NCBI RefSeq assembly: GCF_002109495.1 | Contig: NZ_LVJN01000020.1 | Coordinates: 542,300-606,299, forward strand | Length of the DNA stretch: 64,000 bases | Source: Magnetofaba australis IT-1 | Lineage (GTDB): Bacteria; Pseudomonadota; Magnetococcia; Magnetococcales; Magnetococcaceae | Direction of reading: 5' to 3' | Shown: in pieces, positions 10,722-18,059 of the stretch | Position numbering within the stretch: the stretch's first letter is position 1 | How the letters are laid out: the number at the start of each line of letters is the position of its first letter | Position numbers and translations under genes: made by a program | Notes under the pieces: model-generated | What the model was told of the DNA's origin: nothing | What the model saw: the letters and a program-made list of their open reading frames with translations, nothing else | Databases searched by the model: none

Positions 10722-11690
10722 GGGAGAGTTGGGTTGCGCCCGTACGGCGCAGATCGTGGGGCGAGAAGCGGGGGAGGTCGAACCAAGCGTTGTTCCTGAG
10801 CGCATGGGAGAGCGCGTTTTGATGCATCGGGCCAACCGACTTGCGGGCGGAAGGGATCACCCAGCCAAGGGAGCGGGGCAAGGTGGCCAGGATGTCGCGG
10901 GCAACACTGTTCAGGTAAACCCGATGCGGGCGTCCGTTCTTGGTCTTGTCGCCAGGAATCACCCACCAATCGCCGTGAATCTCCTCCCAGCGCATTTGCG
11001 TCACCTCTCCAGATCGTTGGCATGTAGCCAGGGTCAGACGCAATGCGGCGGCTGTGGCGGGCTCCATGCGCGCCTCATCCAGCGCCCGCCAGAACAGGCG
11101 GATTTCATCAGAATTTAGGGCGTGCTCTTTCCGCCCCTCTTTGGCGGGCGCTTCAATGCTCGTTGCGGGTGATGATTCCAGGATCCCTTTTTTCACGCTC
11201 CAGTTGAACATGTGCCGCACTACGGCCAGAGTTCGATTTGCAGCTATGTTAGCGCCGCGCTCTTGGATGCCGTCCAGGAGCGCCACCACATCGGCCCGCT
11301 TGATAGACTTGGGTTTGCGTCCCCCCCATTTGGGGAGCACGTCTCGGCGCAACATGCGCTCATCTTCCGCAGCAGAGCGGGCGGCCTTGCGCGGGCGCGC
11401 CCAACGCTCCAGGTACATTTCCGCCAGATCCGCCACGGAAGGTGCCGCCAGGCGCTCGGCTTTGGCTTCCATGGCGCTTAGGCAGGGGTTGATGCCTCTC
11501 TCTACCTGAGAGCGGGCTTCTGCGTATTTCTGGCGGGCTTCAGCAACCGAAATCGTAGGGTATGGCCCAAGCCCCAGGCGCTGCTTTCTGCCCTCAAACT
11601 TGAAGGTGGAGAAGAACGTTTTGCGCCCGCTTTGGGAGACGCACACGCCGAACTCATCCCCCTCCAGGATGTCTTCACGCGGTTTATCGT
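10722..11690 (-). pseudogene. P4-type tyrosine integrase, truncated at both ends
   Basis: The protein has the N-terminal DUF4102-like box (GRKTFFSTFKFEGRK, LGLGPYPTISVAEAR), a core-binding domain, and the start of the catalytic domain (Arg in CQRSGEVTQMRW and the box HDLRRTGATQLS). It loses homology at about 10720, so the second catalytic His and the Tyr nucleophile are absent; the last 20 or so codons are just the complement of the truncated DUF3987 gene. At the 5' end the reading is closed by a TGA at about 11705 with no credible ATG, so the N-terminus is lost too. Inactive unless complemented. Confidence 0.8.
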
Positions 11691-11696
11691 GGTTGG

Positions 11697-11811
11697 CAAC
11701 AATTCTTGCGCCTCACGCCATCGCCTCCCGGTAGACAAACAGATCCTTACCATAACAGGCAGATCACTATTACTGCTTTGCTCCACTGCATCAAGAAGCC
11801 GATAACCAGCC
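11697..11811 (-). pseudogene. Fragment of a second-type (P2-like) tyrosine integrase
   Basis: About 38 codons read RLLDAVEQSSNSDLPVM and then VRICLSTGRRWREAQELL. This is the Arg-box signature of P2-like integrases (typically ICLATGARWSEAE.L). No domain before or after it is visible. The frame runs directly against the 5' end of the truncated P4-type integrase, so the join is another illegitimate fusion. Confidence 0.55.
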
Positions 11812-11904
11812 CATGTTGAGCTTCTGGGGCAACTCGGACTTGTTTCCAGGCCATCAGCGAAAATGGGATCAGAGAGGGAATCTTTTTTTGCTTAAAACTG
11901 TATT

Positions 11905-11926
11905 GGCAATCATTCTCAATCACAAT
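11905..11926 (+). promoter_or_regulatory. Candidate Fur box upstream of bfd
   Basis: The complement of this stretch contains TTGAGAATGATTG, close to the Fur half-site pattern (GAGAATGATT). It lies about 60 bases before the bfd start in an AT-rich leader. Iron-responsive control is expected for bfd. Confidence 0.55.
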
Positions 11927-11980
11927 TATCCTGCTCTCTGTGGTGCGGCGAAAGGCCGCGTTGTCAGGGAGAGAACTCAT

Positions 11981-12184
11981 ATGTACGTGTGCATCTGTCG
12001 TGGCGTAACCGATCATCAAATCCGTCAGGAGATCGAAAATGGCGCGCTCTCCATGGCCGACCTGAACCAGAGGTTGGGCGTGGCCGGGCAGTGTGGCCGT
12101 TGTGGCCAAAGCGCCAAGAGTCTGCTGAAGTCATCTGGCTGCAACGGCTGCGGCAAGTGCGGCGGCGCGTGTAAAGGGCATTAA
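11981..12184 (+). CDS. bfd: Bacterioferritin-associated ferredoxin with extra Cys-rich tail
   Basis: Bfd is a small [2Fe-2S] protein that delivers electrons to bacterioferritin to release stored iron. This 67-residue version has the family ligands C4, C6, C38 and C41 (CICRG and CGRC). It also has an added C-terminal segment with four more Cys (C54, C57, C60, C64) that typical Bfd proteins lack. The ATG at 11981 follows an AGGGAGAG ribosome site. It heads a probable operon with two bacterioferritin genes; a Fur-box candidate lies upstream. Confidence 0.93.
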   Translation: MYVCICRGVTDHQIRQEIENGALSMADLNQRLGVAGQCGRCGQSAKSLLKSSGCNGCGKCGGACKGH

Positions 12185-12231
12185 GTTCCCCGGAATCACG
12201 GAGTAAAACGCATAACGACTAAGGAGATGAG

Positions 12232-12708
12232 ATGAAAGGTGAAGCGGAGATCCTCGCAGCCCTCCACGGCGTGTTGGTGGGGCGCCTGACGGCTATCAAC
12301 CAGTATTTCCTGCATGCGCGCATGTACCGCAATTGGGGCTTCGATGCGTTCAATAAGCGCAACTACAAACGCGCCATCGATGAGATGAAGCATGCCGACA
12401 AGATCATCGAGCGGATCCTCTTTCTCGAAGGGCTGCCCAATCTGCAGGATCTCGAAAAGCTGATGATCGGCGAGAACCCGCGCGAGTGTCTGGATTGCAA
12501 CTTCCAGTGGGAGATGCAGGGGATTCCGGTGCTCAAGGACGCCATCGCCCTGTGCGAGAAAAAACGCGACTACATTACCCGCGAACTCCTGGAAGAGATC
12601 CTCGAAGAGATGGAGGAGGAGGTCGATTGGATGGAGGCCCAGGTGGTCCGCATTGAATCGGTGGGGACGGAAAACTATCTACAAGCGATGATGCGCGAGG
12701 AGGATTGA
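12232..12708 (+). CDS. bfr: Bacterioferritin subunit, heme-binding type with degenerate ferroxidase site
   Basis: At 158 residues it is a full-length bacterioferritin subunit, a four-helix iron-storage protein that forms 24-mers. By E. coli numbering it keeps the axial heme ligand Met52, plus Tyr25, Glu51, His54 and Glu94. Three ferroxidase ligands are replaced: Glu18 by Arg, Glu127 by Met and His130 by Glu. It should therefore bind heme between subunit pairs but not oxidise iron by itself. It is followed after two bases by the second bfr gene. Ribosome site AAGGAGATGAG. Confidence 0.95.
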   Translation: MKGEAEILAALHGVLVGRLTAINQYFLHARMYRNWGFDAFNKRNYKRAIDEMKHADKIIERILFLEGLPNLQDLEKLMIGENPRECLDCNFQWEMQGIPVLKDAIALCEKKRDYITRELLEEILEEMEEEVDWMEAQVVRIESVGTENYLQAMMREED

Positions 12709-12710
12709 GG

Positions 12711-13193
12711 ATGAAGGGCGGCAAGAAGGTCATCAAGACGCTCCAGGATCTGCTGGCGTATGAACTGTCGGCCCGGGATCAATATTTCATCCACTCGCGC
12801 ATGTATGAGGATTGGGGTTTTGGCCGCCTGCATGAGCGGTTGAACCACGAGATGCAGGAGGAGACCGACCACGCCTCCAAACTGATCAGCCGCATTCTGT
12901 TTCTGGAAGGGACGCCGGATCTGGCCGAACAGGGCAAGATGAAGGTGGGGAGCAACCCCAAGGAGATGCTGGAGAACGATCTGGAGATGGAGCTGTACGT
13001 GGTGGGCGCCATCCGCAAAGCCATCGCTCTGTGCGAAAACGAAAACGACTATGTGAGTCGGGAACTGCTGGAAAGTCTGCTCGATGATACCGAGGAGGAT
13101 CACGTCTATTGGCTGGAGCAGCAGTTGCGTCTGATTAAGACCATCGGGATGGAGAACTATCTGCAGTCCCAGATGGGCGCCACGGAAGCGTAA
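12711..13193 (+). CDS. bfr: Bacterioferritin subunit, ferroxidase type without heme Met
   Basis: 160-residue bacterioferritin paralogue. It retains Glu18, Tyr25, Glu51, His54 and Glu94, plus Glu128/His131 (shifted by one inserted residue), so the dinuclear iron centre looks complete. Position 52 is Thr instead of the heme-ligating Met. It therefore complements the preceding subunit, as in known two-subunit bacterioferritins of Magnetospirillum and Neisseria. The ATG at 12711 overlaps the region of the upstream stop and uses a GAGGAGG ribosome site at the end of the first gene. Confidence 0.95.
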   Translation: MKGGKKVIKTLQDLLAYELSARDQYFIHSRMYEDWGFGRLHERLNHEMQEETDHASKLISRILFLEGTPDLAEQGKMKVGSNPKEMLENDLEMELYVVGAIRKAIALCENENDYVSRELLESLLDDTEEDHVYWLEQQLRLIKTIGMENYLQSQMGATEA

Positions 13194-13224
13194 AAACCCC
13201 AACCACTCCTTTACGCTTCCGCCC

Positions 13225-13283
13225 GACGGGGCGGATTGGCGACGCGCCATTTGCGCAATGTCGCCAGCCCCCTCCGCCCCGTC
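13225..13283 (+). terminator. Large two-tier hairpin after the bfr operon
   Basis: An outer 11-bp stem (GACGGGGCGGA with TCCGCCCCGTC) encloses an inner stem (TGGCGAC with GTCGCCA). It sits 31 bases after the second bfr stop. It has no T run, so it may be a stabilising or Rho-dependent 3' structure rather than a classic terminator. Confidence 0.55.
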
Positions 13284-13337
13284 ACCCCTTCCTATACTTA
13301 GTCAAATTCAGAATTGAACCTGAGCGATTTTGGCAAT

Positions 13338-13402
13338 GAAAGATATCGAGGGCTATGCCCTCGAGCTCCCAAGGTCAACATCCAAACCGTGGGCTCCGCC
13401 CA
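13338..13402 (+). repeat. Family I interspersed hairpin repeat, copy 1, left part
   Basis: It begins GAAAGATATCGAGGG and contains the hairpin CGAGGGC/GCCCTCG, the linker AAGGTCAACATCCAAACC and GTGGGCTCCGCCCA, the last being cut by the IS element. The remainder resumes at 14840, as shown by alignment to the uninterrupted copy at 47467-47623. Confidence 0.85.
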
Positions 13403-13704
13403 TGTATGGTCCGCTCCGCCACGGCAAGAGAAAATGTCCACTGATGTGTGAGGCTTAGTCGCGCCCATGTATCCGGCCTGTTGATGAGGGGCTTGTCGCC
13501 CTCTGGCCCTGATGGAATTTGCGCGTGGCCCTCCTCAACACACCCTCGGCCTCTATGGGCCCTTGGGCGAAACAGGTTCTTGACCACGCAGGGCTATGCC
13601 GTTTCACGCCATCAATCTCGACTCTCTCTCGCAACCTGGCTGGTGGGATCTCTTTCTCTTTCCTTATCGGCCTGTTTTTCTTTTAGAGTTGTATTGCGCT
13701 CTCT
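13403..13704 (-). ncRNA. Candidate bridge-RNA region of the IS1111-type element
   Basis: About 300 bp lie between the transposase stop and the element end. In IS1111-group elements the bridge RNA that specifies target and donor DNA is encoded on the 3' side of the transposase, unlike IS110. The location fits; I did not fold it or identify the guide loops, so this is positional inference. Confidence 0.45.
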
Positions 13705-14748
13705 CTACACAGCGGCGCTGGCCCCATAGGCCTCCTGCTTCACCAGCATCGCCCACGCGCTGCGCGCCATGCGGTTGGCCAGCGCCACCACCGCTTTATT
13801 CGCGCCGCGACGTTCCGACACCGACACTGCCCACTGGCTGCGGCGATCCGGCTTGTTTTCACACACGCGCAACGCCGCCCGCGCCCCATGAATCAACAGG
13901 GTGCGAAGATAACCGTTTCCCCGCTTGCTGATCCCCGTCAGCCACGCCTTGCCCCCTGTGGAGTGCTGATTCGGAACCAACCCTATCCATGCCGACAGCT
14001 CCCGGCCATTCTTAAACGCCCGCACATCCCCCACCGACGCCAACAGCGCCGTCGCCGTGATCGGTCCCACTCCCGGGATCGTCATCAGCAATCGACACTG
14101 CGGCTCCGCCTTGGCCAGCGCCTCAATCTCACGCTCATATTTGCCGATGCGCTCATCCAAATGCGCCAGCTCATCGCGCTCATCCTCCAGAATTACGCGA
14201 AAATTGGCGCTCATTTCCGAGCTCTCATCACTCAAAATCAGCACAATCGCCCGCCGCGCCTGTTTGATGCTCTTGGGAAAGACAATCCCATACTCGGCAA
14301 GCAGTCCGCGAATCTGGTTCACCAACGCCGTGCGGTTCTTCACCGCCAGACTGCGCACCCGATGCAACGCTAGAATTTCTTGCTGGGCAACGCTTTTGAT
14401 CCCCATAAAACGCATATTCGGACGCTGTACCGCTTCACATATCGCCTCAGCGTCCACGCTGTCGTTCTTGTGCCGCTTCACGTAGGGCTTCACATATTGC
14501 GGCGCCATCAAACGCACATCATGCCCATATCCCTGAAATTTCCGCGCCCAATGGTGGGCGCCGCTACTGGCTTCCATCCCCACCAGGCACGGCGGCAGTT
14601 GCGCCATGAACTCCAGTAACTTATCTCGTTTCAAGCGCTGTTTCAGAACGCTCTTGCCGCGCGCATCCACGCCATGCAACTGAAACACGCTCTTGCCCAG
14701 ATCAATCCCCAGTACCCGTACCTGTCCGTTTTCGATATGATTGCTCAT
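13705..14748 (-). CDS. IS110-family (IS1111 group) transposase
   Basis: 347 residues. The N-terminal DEDD RuvC-like domain shows GIDLGKS, the Glu in VGMEASSG and KNDSVDAEA. A coiled-coil linker is followed by the C-terminal Tnp_20-type domain (TIPGVGPITATALLASVGD, then GLVPNQHSTGGK, which contains the probable catalytic Ser). Length and both domains are complete, so it is probably active. IS110-type enzymes recombine DNA guided by an element-encoded RNA. Confidence 0.95.
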   Translation of the reverse strand: MSNHIENGQVRVLGIDLGKSVFQLHGVDARGKSVLKQRLKRDKLLEFMAQLPPCLVGMEASSGAHHWARKFQGYGHDVRLMAPQYVKPYVKRHKNDSVDAEAICEAVQRPNMRFMGIKSVAQQEILALHRVRSLAVKNRTALVNQIRGLLAEYGIVFPKSIKQARRAIVLILSDESSEMSANFRVILEDERDELAHLDERIGKYEREIEALAKAEPQCRLLMTIPGVGPITATALLASVGDVRAFKNGRELSAWIGLVPNQHSTGGKAWLTGISKRGNGYLRTLLIHGARAALRVCENKPDRRSQWAVSVSERRGANKAVVALANRMARSAWAMLVKQEAYGASAAV

Positions 14749-14839
14749 GGTCCGCTCCGACTCCGTTTAGATGGAAAAACACACCACCATCTTGGCCCAT
14801 TGCGAGGCCGTTTGGGTAGCGGAGCGGACCATTCCATTA

Positions 14840-14930
14840 CACCCGCTGGGGGCGCAGCCCCCAGACCCCGCCGCCGACCAGTCGGCGGCCCATAGTCAGC
14901 GCAAGCCGATCCTACGTCACACAAACATTG
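14840..14930 (+). repeat. Family I interspersed hairpin repeat, copy 1, right part
   Basis: This is the continuation of the copy interrupted by the IS. It contains the hairpin CTGGGGGC/GCCCCCAG, the linker ACCCC, the hairpin CCGCCGACC/AGTCGGCGG, then the conserved CATAGTCAGCGCAAG and the end block CACACAAACATTG. Confidence 0.85.
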
Positions 14931-15005
14931 ATCGCTCTGTGCAGTTTTGGTTTTGATTTATGATATTCCGTACATCTACTTGCCCAGTCACTCCTGTCTG
15001 CCCCG

Positions 15006-16025
15006 TCATTCCTGTCTGTAAATTGCGGCGTCGAGCAGCTCATCGGCTTGATAGGCGCGGTTGGCCTTTTCCCCCATCACCGCATCCCAGAACATGGGCG
15101 AGATGCCGGTCCCCGGGCGTTTGGCGGTGACGTTGTCAGCGCTGAACGGTTCGCCCGGTTGTATCGCGCGCGCCGCCACCAGACTCTTGCGCGCAATATC
15201 TCGATTGCCCAACTCCACCGGATCCGGTTGCTTGACGCCATTTCCTAGCGCCTGCTCCACGCCGCGAATAGCGGCGACCATGGCGGTCAGCTCATCGGGT
15301 TCCAGCGACGCGGCGTGGTCGGGACCGGGCAGGGTGCGGTCCAGAGTGAAGTGCTTTTCGATCACCGTAGCGCCCAATGCGGCGGCGGCGGTGGGGATGG
15401 CGATGCCAGGGGTGTGGTCGGAGTAGCCAATGGGCAATCCAAATTCGGCTCCCATCGTCTGCATGGCGCGCAAGTTCACCGAGTGCAGCGGCGCGGGGTA
15501 CTCCGTGGTGCAGTGCAGTAGGGTGATGTGCTCGCGGTTCTGTCCGGCGCTGACCAGGGCATCAATGGTGGCGCCCACCTCGGTCAGATCCGCCATGCCG
15601 GTGGAGACGATCACCGGATAGCCATACCCGGCGATCTCCCGCAGCAGGGGCAGGTTGGTGATCTCGCCGGAGGGGATCTTGAAGGTGGTCAGGCCCAGAC
15701 CGCGCAGCAGGCGCGCGCTGTCGATATCGAACGGGGTGGAGAGAAAGGCGATGCCGCGCTCCTGGCAGTGGGCGATGAGGGCGTGGTGATCGGCCTCGGA
15801 CAGCTCCAACTGTTTGAGCATGGAGAGCTGATCGTCGCCGTCGGTGAGACGTTTTTGATAGTCCGCTTTGGCGGCGTGGGCGGCGGCGATGCGTTCGGCG
15901 CGGAAGGTCTGGAACTTGACCGCATCGGCTCCAGCGGCGGCGGCGGCGTCGATGAGGCGCTTGGCCAGGACCAAGTCGCCATTATGATTCACCCCGGCTT
16001 CGGCGATGATGAAGATGGAAGGCAT
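15006..16025 (-). CDS. neuB: N-acetylneuraminate (nonulosonate) synthase, NeuB family
   Basis: 339 residues from the ATG at 16025. Condenses a 6-carbon amino sugar with phosphoenolpyruvate to a nine-carbon acid. The TIM-barrel start IIAEAGVNHNG, the KFQTF motif and HFTLDR, plus a C-terminal SAF domain, are typical. It is the downstream gene of a nonulosonic-acid cluster with CMP-transferase, guanylyltransferase and acetyltransferase. Sialic versus legionaminic acid cannot be decided from this gene, but the PtmE-like neighbour favours the legionaminic route. Confidence 0.92.
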   Translation of the reverse strand: MPSIFIIAEAGVNHNGDLVLAKRLIDAAAAAGADAVKFQTFRAERIAAAHAAKADYQKRLTDGDDQLSMLKQLELSEADHHALIAHCQERGIAFLSTPFDIDSARLLRGLGLTTFKIPSGEITNLPLLREIAGYGYPVIVSTGMADLTEVGATIDALVSAGQNREHITLLHCTTEYPAPLHSVNLRAMQTMGAEFGLPIGYSDHTPGIAIPTAAAALGATVIEKHFTLDRTLPGPDHAASLEPDELTAMVAAIRGVEQALGNGVKQPDPVELGNRDIARKSLVAARAIQPGEPFSADNVTAKRPGTGISPMFWDAVMGEKANRAYQADELLDAAIYRQE

Positions 16026-16134
16026 GGCCACGAGACCCAGGAAATGTGTGGTTGAAATAAGAGGCGGTGCGCGCAAGCCATTTGTTCCCAGCACAGGCGA
16101 GCGGGCAAAGCGCAGGAGCTTGTGGTCCAAGAGG

Positions 16135-16212
16135 TCCAGGAGCCTGGCCTCCTGGCGGGTCCAGGGCGGCGCCCTGGTCGGGGTTTGGGGCGAAGCCCCA
16201 ATATCTTACATC
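16135..16212 (-). repeat. Hairpin-string repeat, family II, copy 2
   Basis: It contains CCAGGAG/CTCCTGG, then GGGTCCAGGGCGGCGCCCTGG and a TTGGGGC/GCCCCAA hairpin, with the same order and linkers as the 3' end of copy 1 at 3050-3105. The outer arm differs (TTGGGG..CCCCAA here, CTGGGG..CCCCAG there), keeping self-complementarity. The 268 bases between neuB and the CMP-transferase gene hold no gene. Confidence 0.8.
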
Positions 16213-16293
16213 AACAATAAACATCCATGACCCGCAGCCCACGCCAAGAAGGCGGAGCGACTCAGAGCCGCTCCGCCAAACAGTCACGGATGA

Positions 16294-17001
16294 TCAGGCG
16301 GCGCGGGCCTCAGACTTTTTTTCGCGCAGCAACATCTGAATCCACATCAGATCGCGCCAGGTGTCGATGTCGGTGGAGCGATCCGCTGGCATGACGTGGC
16401 CGCGGGTTTCGGCGGTGAGGAAGCTGCGGGTTTCGCGCAGCCAGTCGGTGCGCGCCACATAGACTGCGCCGTTGAGGGCGTAGCAGTCGGGCAGCAGTTG
16501 GCGGCGATAGGGGATCTCCCCCTCCATCAACTGCTCCAGACGCTGGTTGTCGTCGAGCTTGAAGGTCCAGTAGGGGTGATGGCGCGGTTCAAACACCGTC
16601 ACGCAGGCGGGCGCCTTCTCCTTTTCGCAGATCTCCAGACAGGCGCTGATGTCCTGAGCGATGCGCAGCGGCGTGGTGGCCTGCAGCACCACCAGATAGT
16701 CATACGACTCGGTAAGCGTATCGAGAGCATGAATGAACACGTCGATAGCCGGGGAGTCGTCACGAGCCAGTTCCGCCGGACGCACGAAGGGGACATCACA
16801 GCCCAGGTCGCGGGCGATGCGCATGATCTCCGCATCATCGGAGGAGAGGATTACCCGGTCCAGATAGGGGCACCCTTTGGCCGAATCGATGGTCCAGCCG
16901 ATCAGGGGTTTGCCGTCCAGGTCGATGACATTCTTGCGCGGCAGCCCTTTGGAGCCGCCACGCGCGGGGATGACGCCCAGTACGCGTTTGCCGTTGATCA
17001 T
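16294..17001 (-). CDS. CMP-nonulosonate cytidylyltransferase (NeuA/LegF-like)
   Basis: 235 residues. Nucleotidyltransferase of the acylneuraminate cytidylyltransferase family: the nucleotide-binding signature IPARGGSKGLPRKN is at residues 11-24, and LDGKPLIGWTID and DDAEI follow. It would activate the nonulosonic acid with CTP. Its start overlaps the upstream CBS-nucleotidyltransferase stop by four bases (ATGA), showing co-translation. Specificity (sialic, legionaminic) is not determined. Confidence 0.9.
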   Translation of the reverse strand: MINGKRVLGVIPARGGSKGLPRKNVIDLDGKPLIGWTIDSAKGCPYLDRVILSSDDAEIMRIARDLGCDVPFVRPAELARDDSPAIDVFIHALDTLTESYDYLVVLQATTPLRIAQDISACLEICEKEKAPACVTVFEPRHHPYWTFKLDDNQRLEQLMEGEIPYRRQLLPDCYALNGAVYVARTDWLRETRSFLTAETRGHVMPADRSTDIDTWRDLMWIQMLLREKKSEARAA

Positions 17002-18059
17002 GGGAACAGATCCTCGTAGTCCTTGCGAGCCTGATGGAAGTCGCCCACTTGGCCGATATCCATCCAGTACTCCAGAAAGGGGAAAGCCGCCGTGGGGCGA
17101 CCGCTATCGATGAGCTGACGGAACAGATCCGGCATATCCAGATAGCCGCCAGCGGGGATGCGCTCCAGAGCCGAAGGCTCCAGAACGTAGATGCCGGTGT
17201 TGACGAAGTATTTGTTAACCGGCTTTTCATGGATGCCGCTCAGGCGATGGCCATTTTCCAACTGCACCACGCCGTAAGGCACCGTCTCCTCCACCTGTCG
17301 CACGCACAGTGTGGCTTCCGCCTCATGCTCGCGGTGGAAATCCAATACCCGAGTAAAGTCGAGCCGCGTGAGCAGATCGCCATTCATGACGATGAGCGGG
17401 CTGGTGGGGCGGTCGGGGAGCAGTCCGAGGGGGCCGGCGGTGCCCAGCGGCTCCTTCTCTTCCAGGTAGTCGATGCGCACGCCCCAGCGTTCGCCGTGGC
17501 CGAAGTAGTCCTGGATCATGTGCTTCTTGTAATTCACTGACAGGAAGAAGCGGTGGAACCCCAAGGCGATGTAGCTCTCCAGAATCACTTCCAGAATCGG
17601 CTGACTGCCCACTTGCAGCAGGGGCTTGGGGCAGTCGCGGGTGAGGGCGCCCAGGCGCGAGCCAAGGCCGCCCGCCATCAGCACCACCCAGTTGTCGCGC
17701 TGCACCGGGCGCGCCAGTTGCTGGAGCCGCTCCAACCCCACCAACGCGCCGTCGGCGTTGACGATGGGGATGTGGTCCAGCTCATGAGCGCGCATCAGCG
17801 CCAGAATGTGATCGCGCGAATCGGAGTCGCGCGCCGTGATGGGGCGTTGCCCCATGATCTCCGCCACAGGCGCCTCCAGGCTGACGTGACGCAACAGACC
17901 GCGGCGGATATCGCCGTCGGTGACGATGCCCACCAGGCGCATGTCGTCATCGGTCACCAGCGCCACGCCGATGGCGCCGCGATTGATGACGGTGAGCCCC
18001 TCCATGATGGGATCCTGAGGGCGAATCAACACGCTGCGCCAATCTGTCATGGGACTCAT
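16998..18059 (-). CDS. CBS-domain nucleotidyltransferase, PtmE-like (GlcN-1-P guanylyltransferase)
   Basis: 353 residues from the ATG at 18059. Two CBS domains come first (about residues 1-120, with VTDGDIRRGL and HIPIV), then a sugar-nucleotidyltransferase domain starting LMAGGLGSRLGALT with the KPLL motif. This domain order matches PtmE, which makes GDP-glucosamine at the start of the legionaminic acid pathway. The start overlaps the stop of the upstream acetyltransferase and the stop overlaps the downstream CMP-transferase start, a tight operon. Confidence 0.85.
   Translation of the reverse strand: MSPMTDWRSVLIRPQDPIMEGLTVINRGAIGVALVTDDDMRLVGIVTDGDIRRGLLRHVSLEAPVAEIMGQRPITARDSDSRDHILALMRAHELDHIPIVNADGALVGLERLQQLARPVQRDNWVVLMAGGLGSRLGALTRDCPKPLLQVGSQPILEVILESYIALGFHRFFLSVNYKKHMIQDYFGHGERWGVRIDYLEEKEPLGTAGPLGLLPDRPTSPLIVMNGDLLTRLDFTRVLDFHREHEAEATLCVRQVEETVPYGVVQLENGHRLSGIHEKPVNKYFVNTGIYVLEPSALERIPAGGYLDMPDLFRQLIDSGRPTAAFPFLEYWMDIGQVGDFHQARKDYEDLFP

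Larger units (their letters stand above)
13403..14839 (-). mobile_element. IS110-family insertion sequence, IS1111 subgroup
   Basis: Boundaries were set by comparing the flanks with the unbroken family I repeat: CTCCGCCCA ends at 13402 and CACCCGCTGG resumes at 14840. The element is about 1437 bp. It carries subterminal inverted repeats (GGTCCGCTCCG at 13409 and CGGAGCGGACC at 14820), which are diagnostic of the IS1111 subgroup rather than classical IS110. One DEDD transposase is encoded, with a long non-coding segment on its 3' side. There is no obvious target-site duplication. Confidence 0.85.

Noticed and set aside
11981-13193. Considered magnetosome-related genes, given paired bacterioferritins.
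   Set aside because: No mam or mms gene is recognisable in the window; paired bacterioferritins occur in many non-magnetotactic bacteria.
6640-13200. Searched for a duplicated tRNA-Thr 3' end (attR) beyond the integrase region.
   Set aside because: I could not find by eye a second copy of the GGTTCGATTCCTGTCGCCAG stretch, so the element's far boundary cannot be given.
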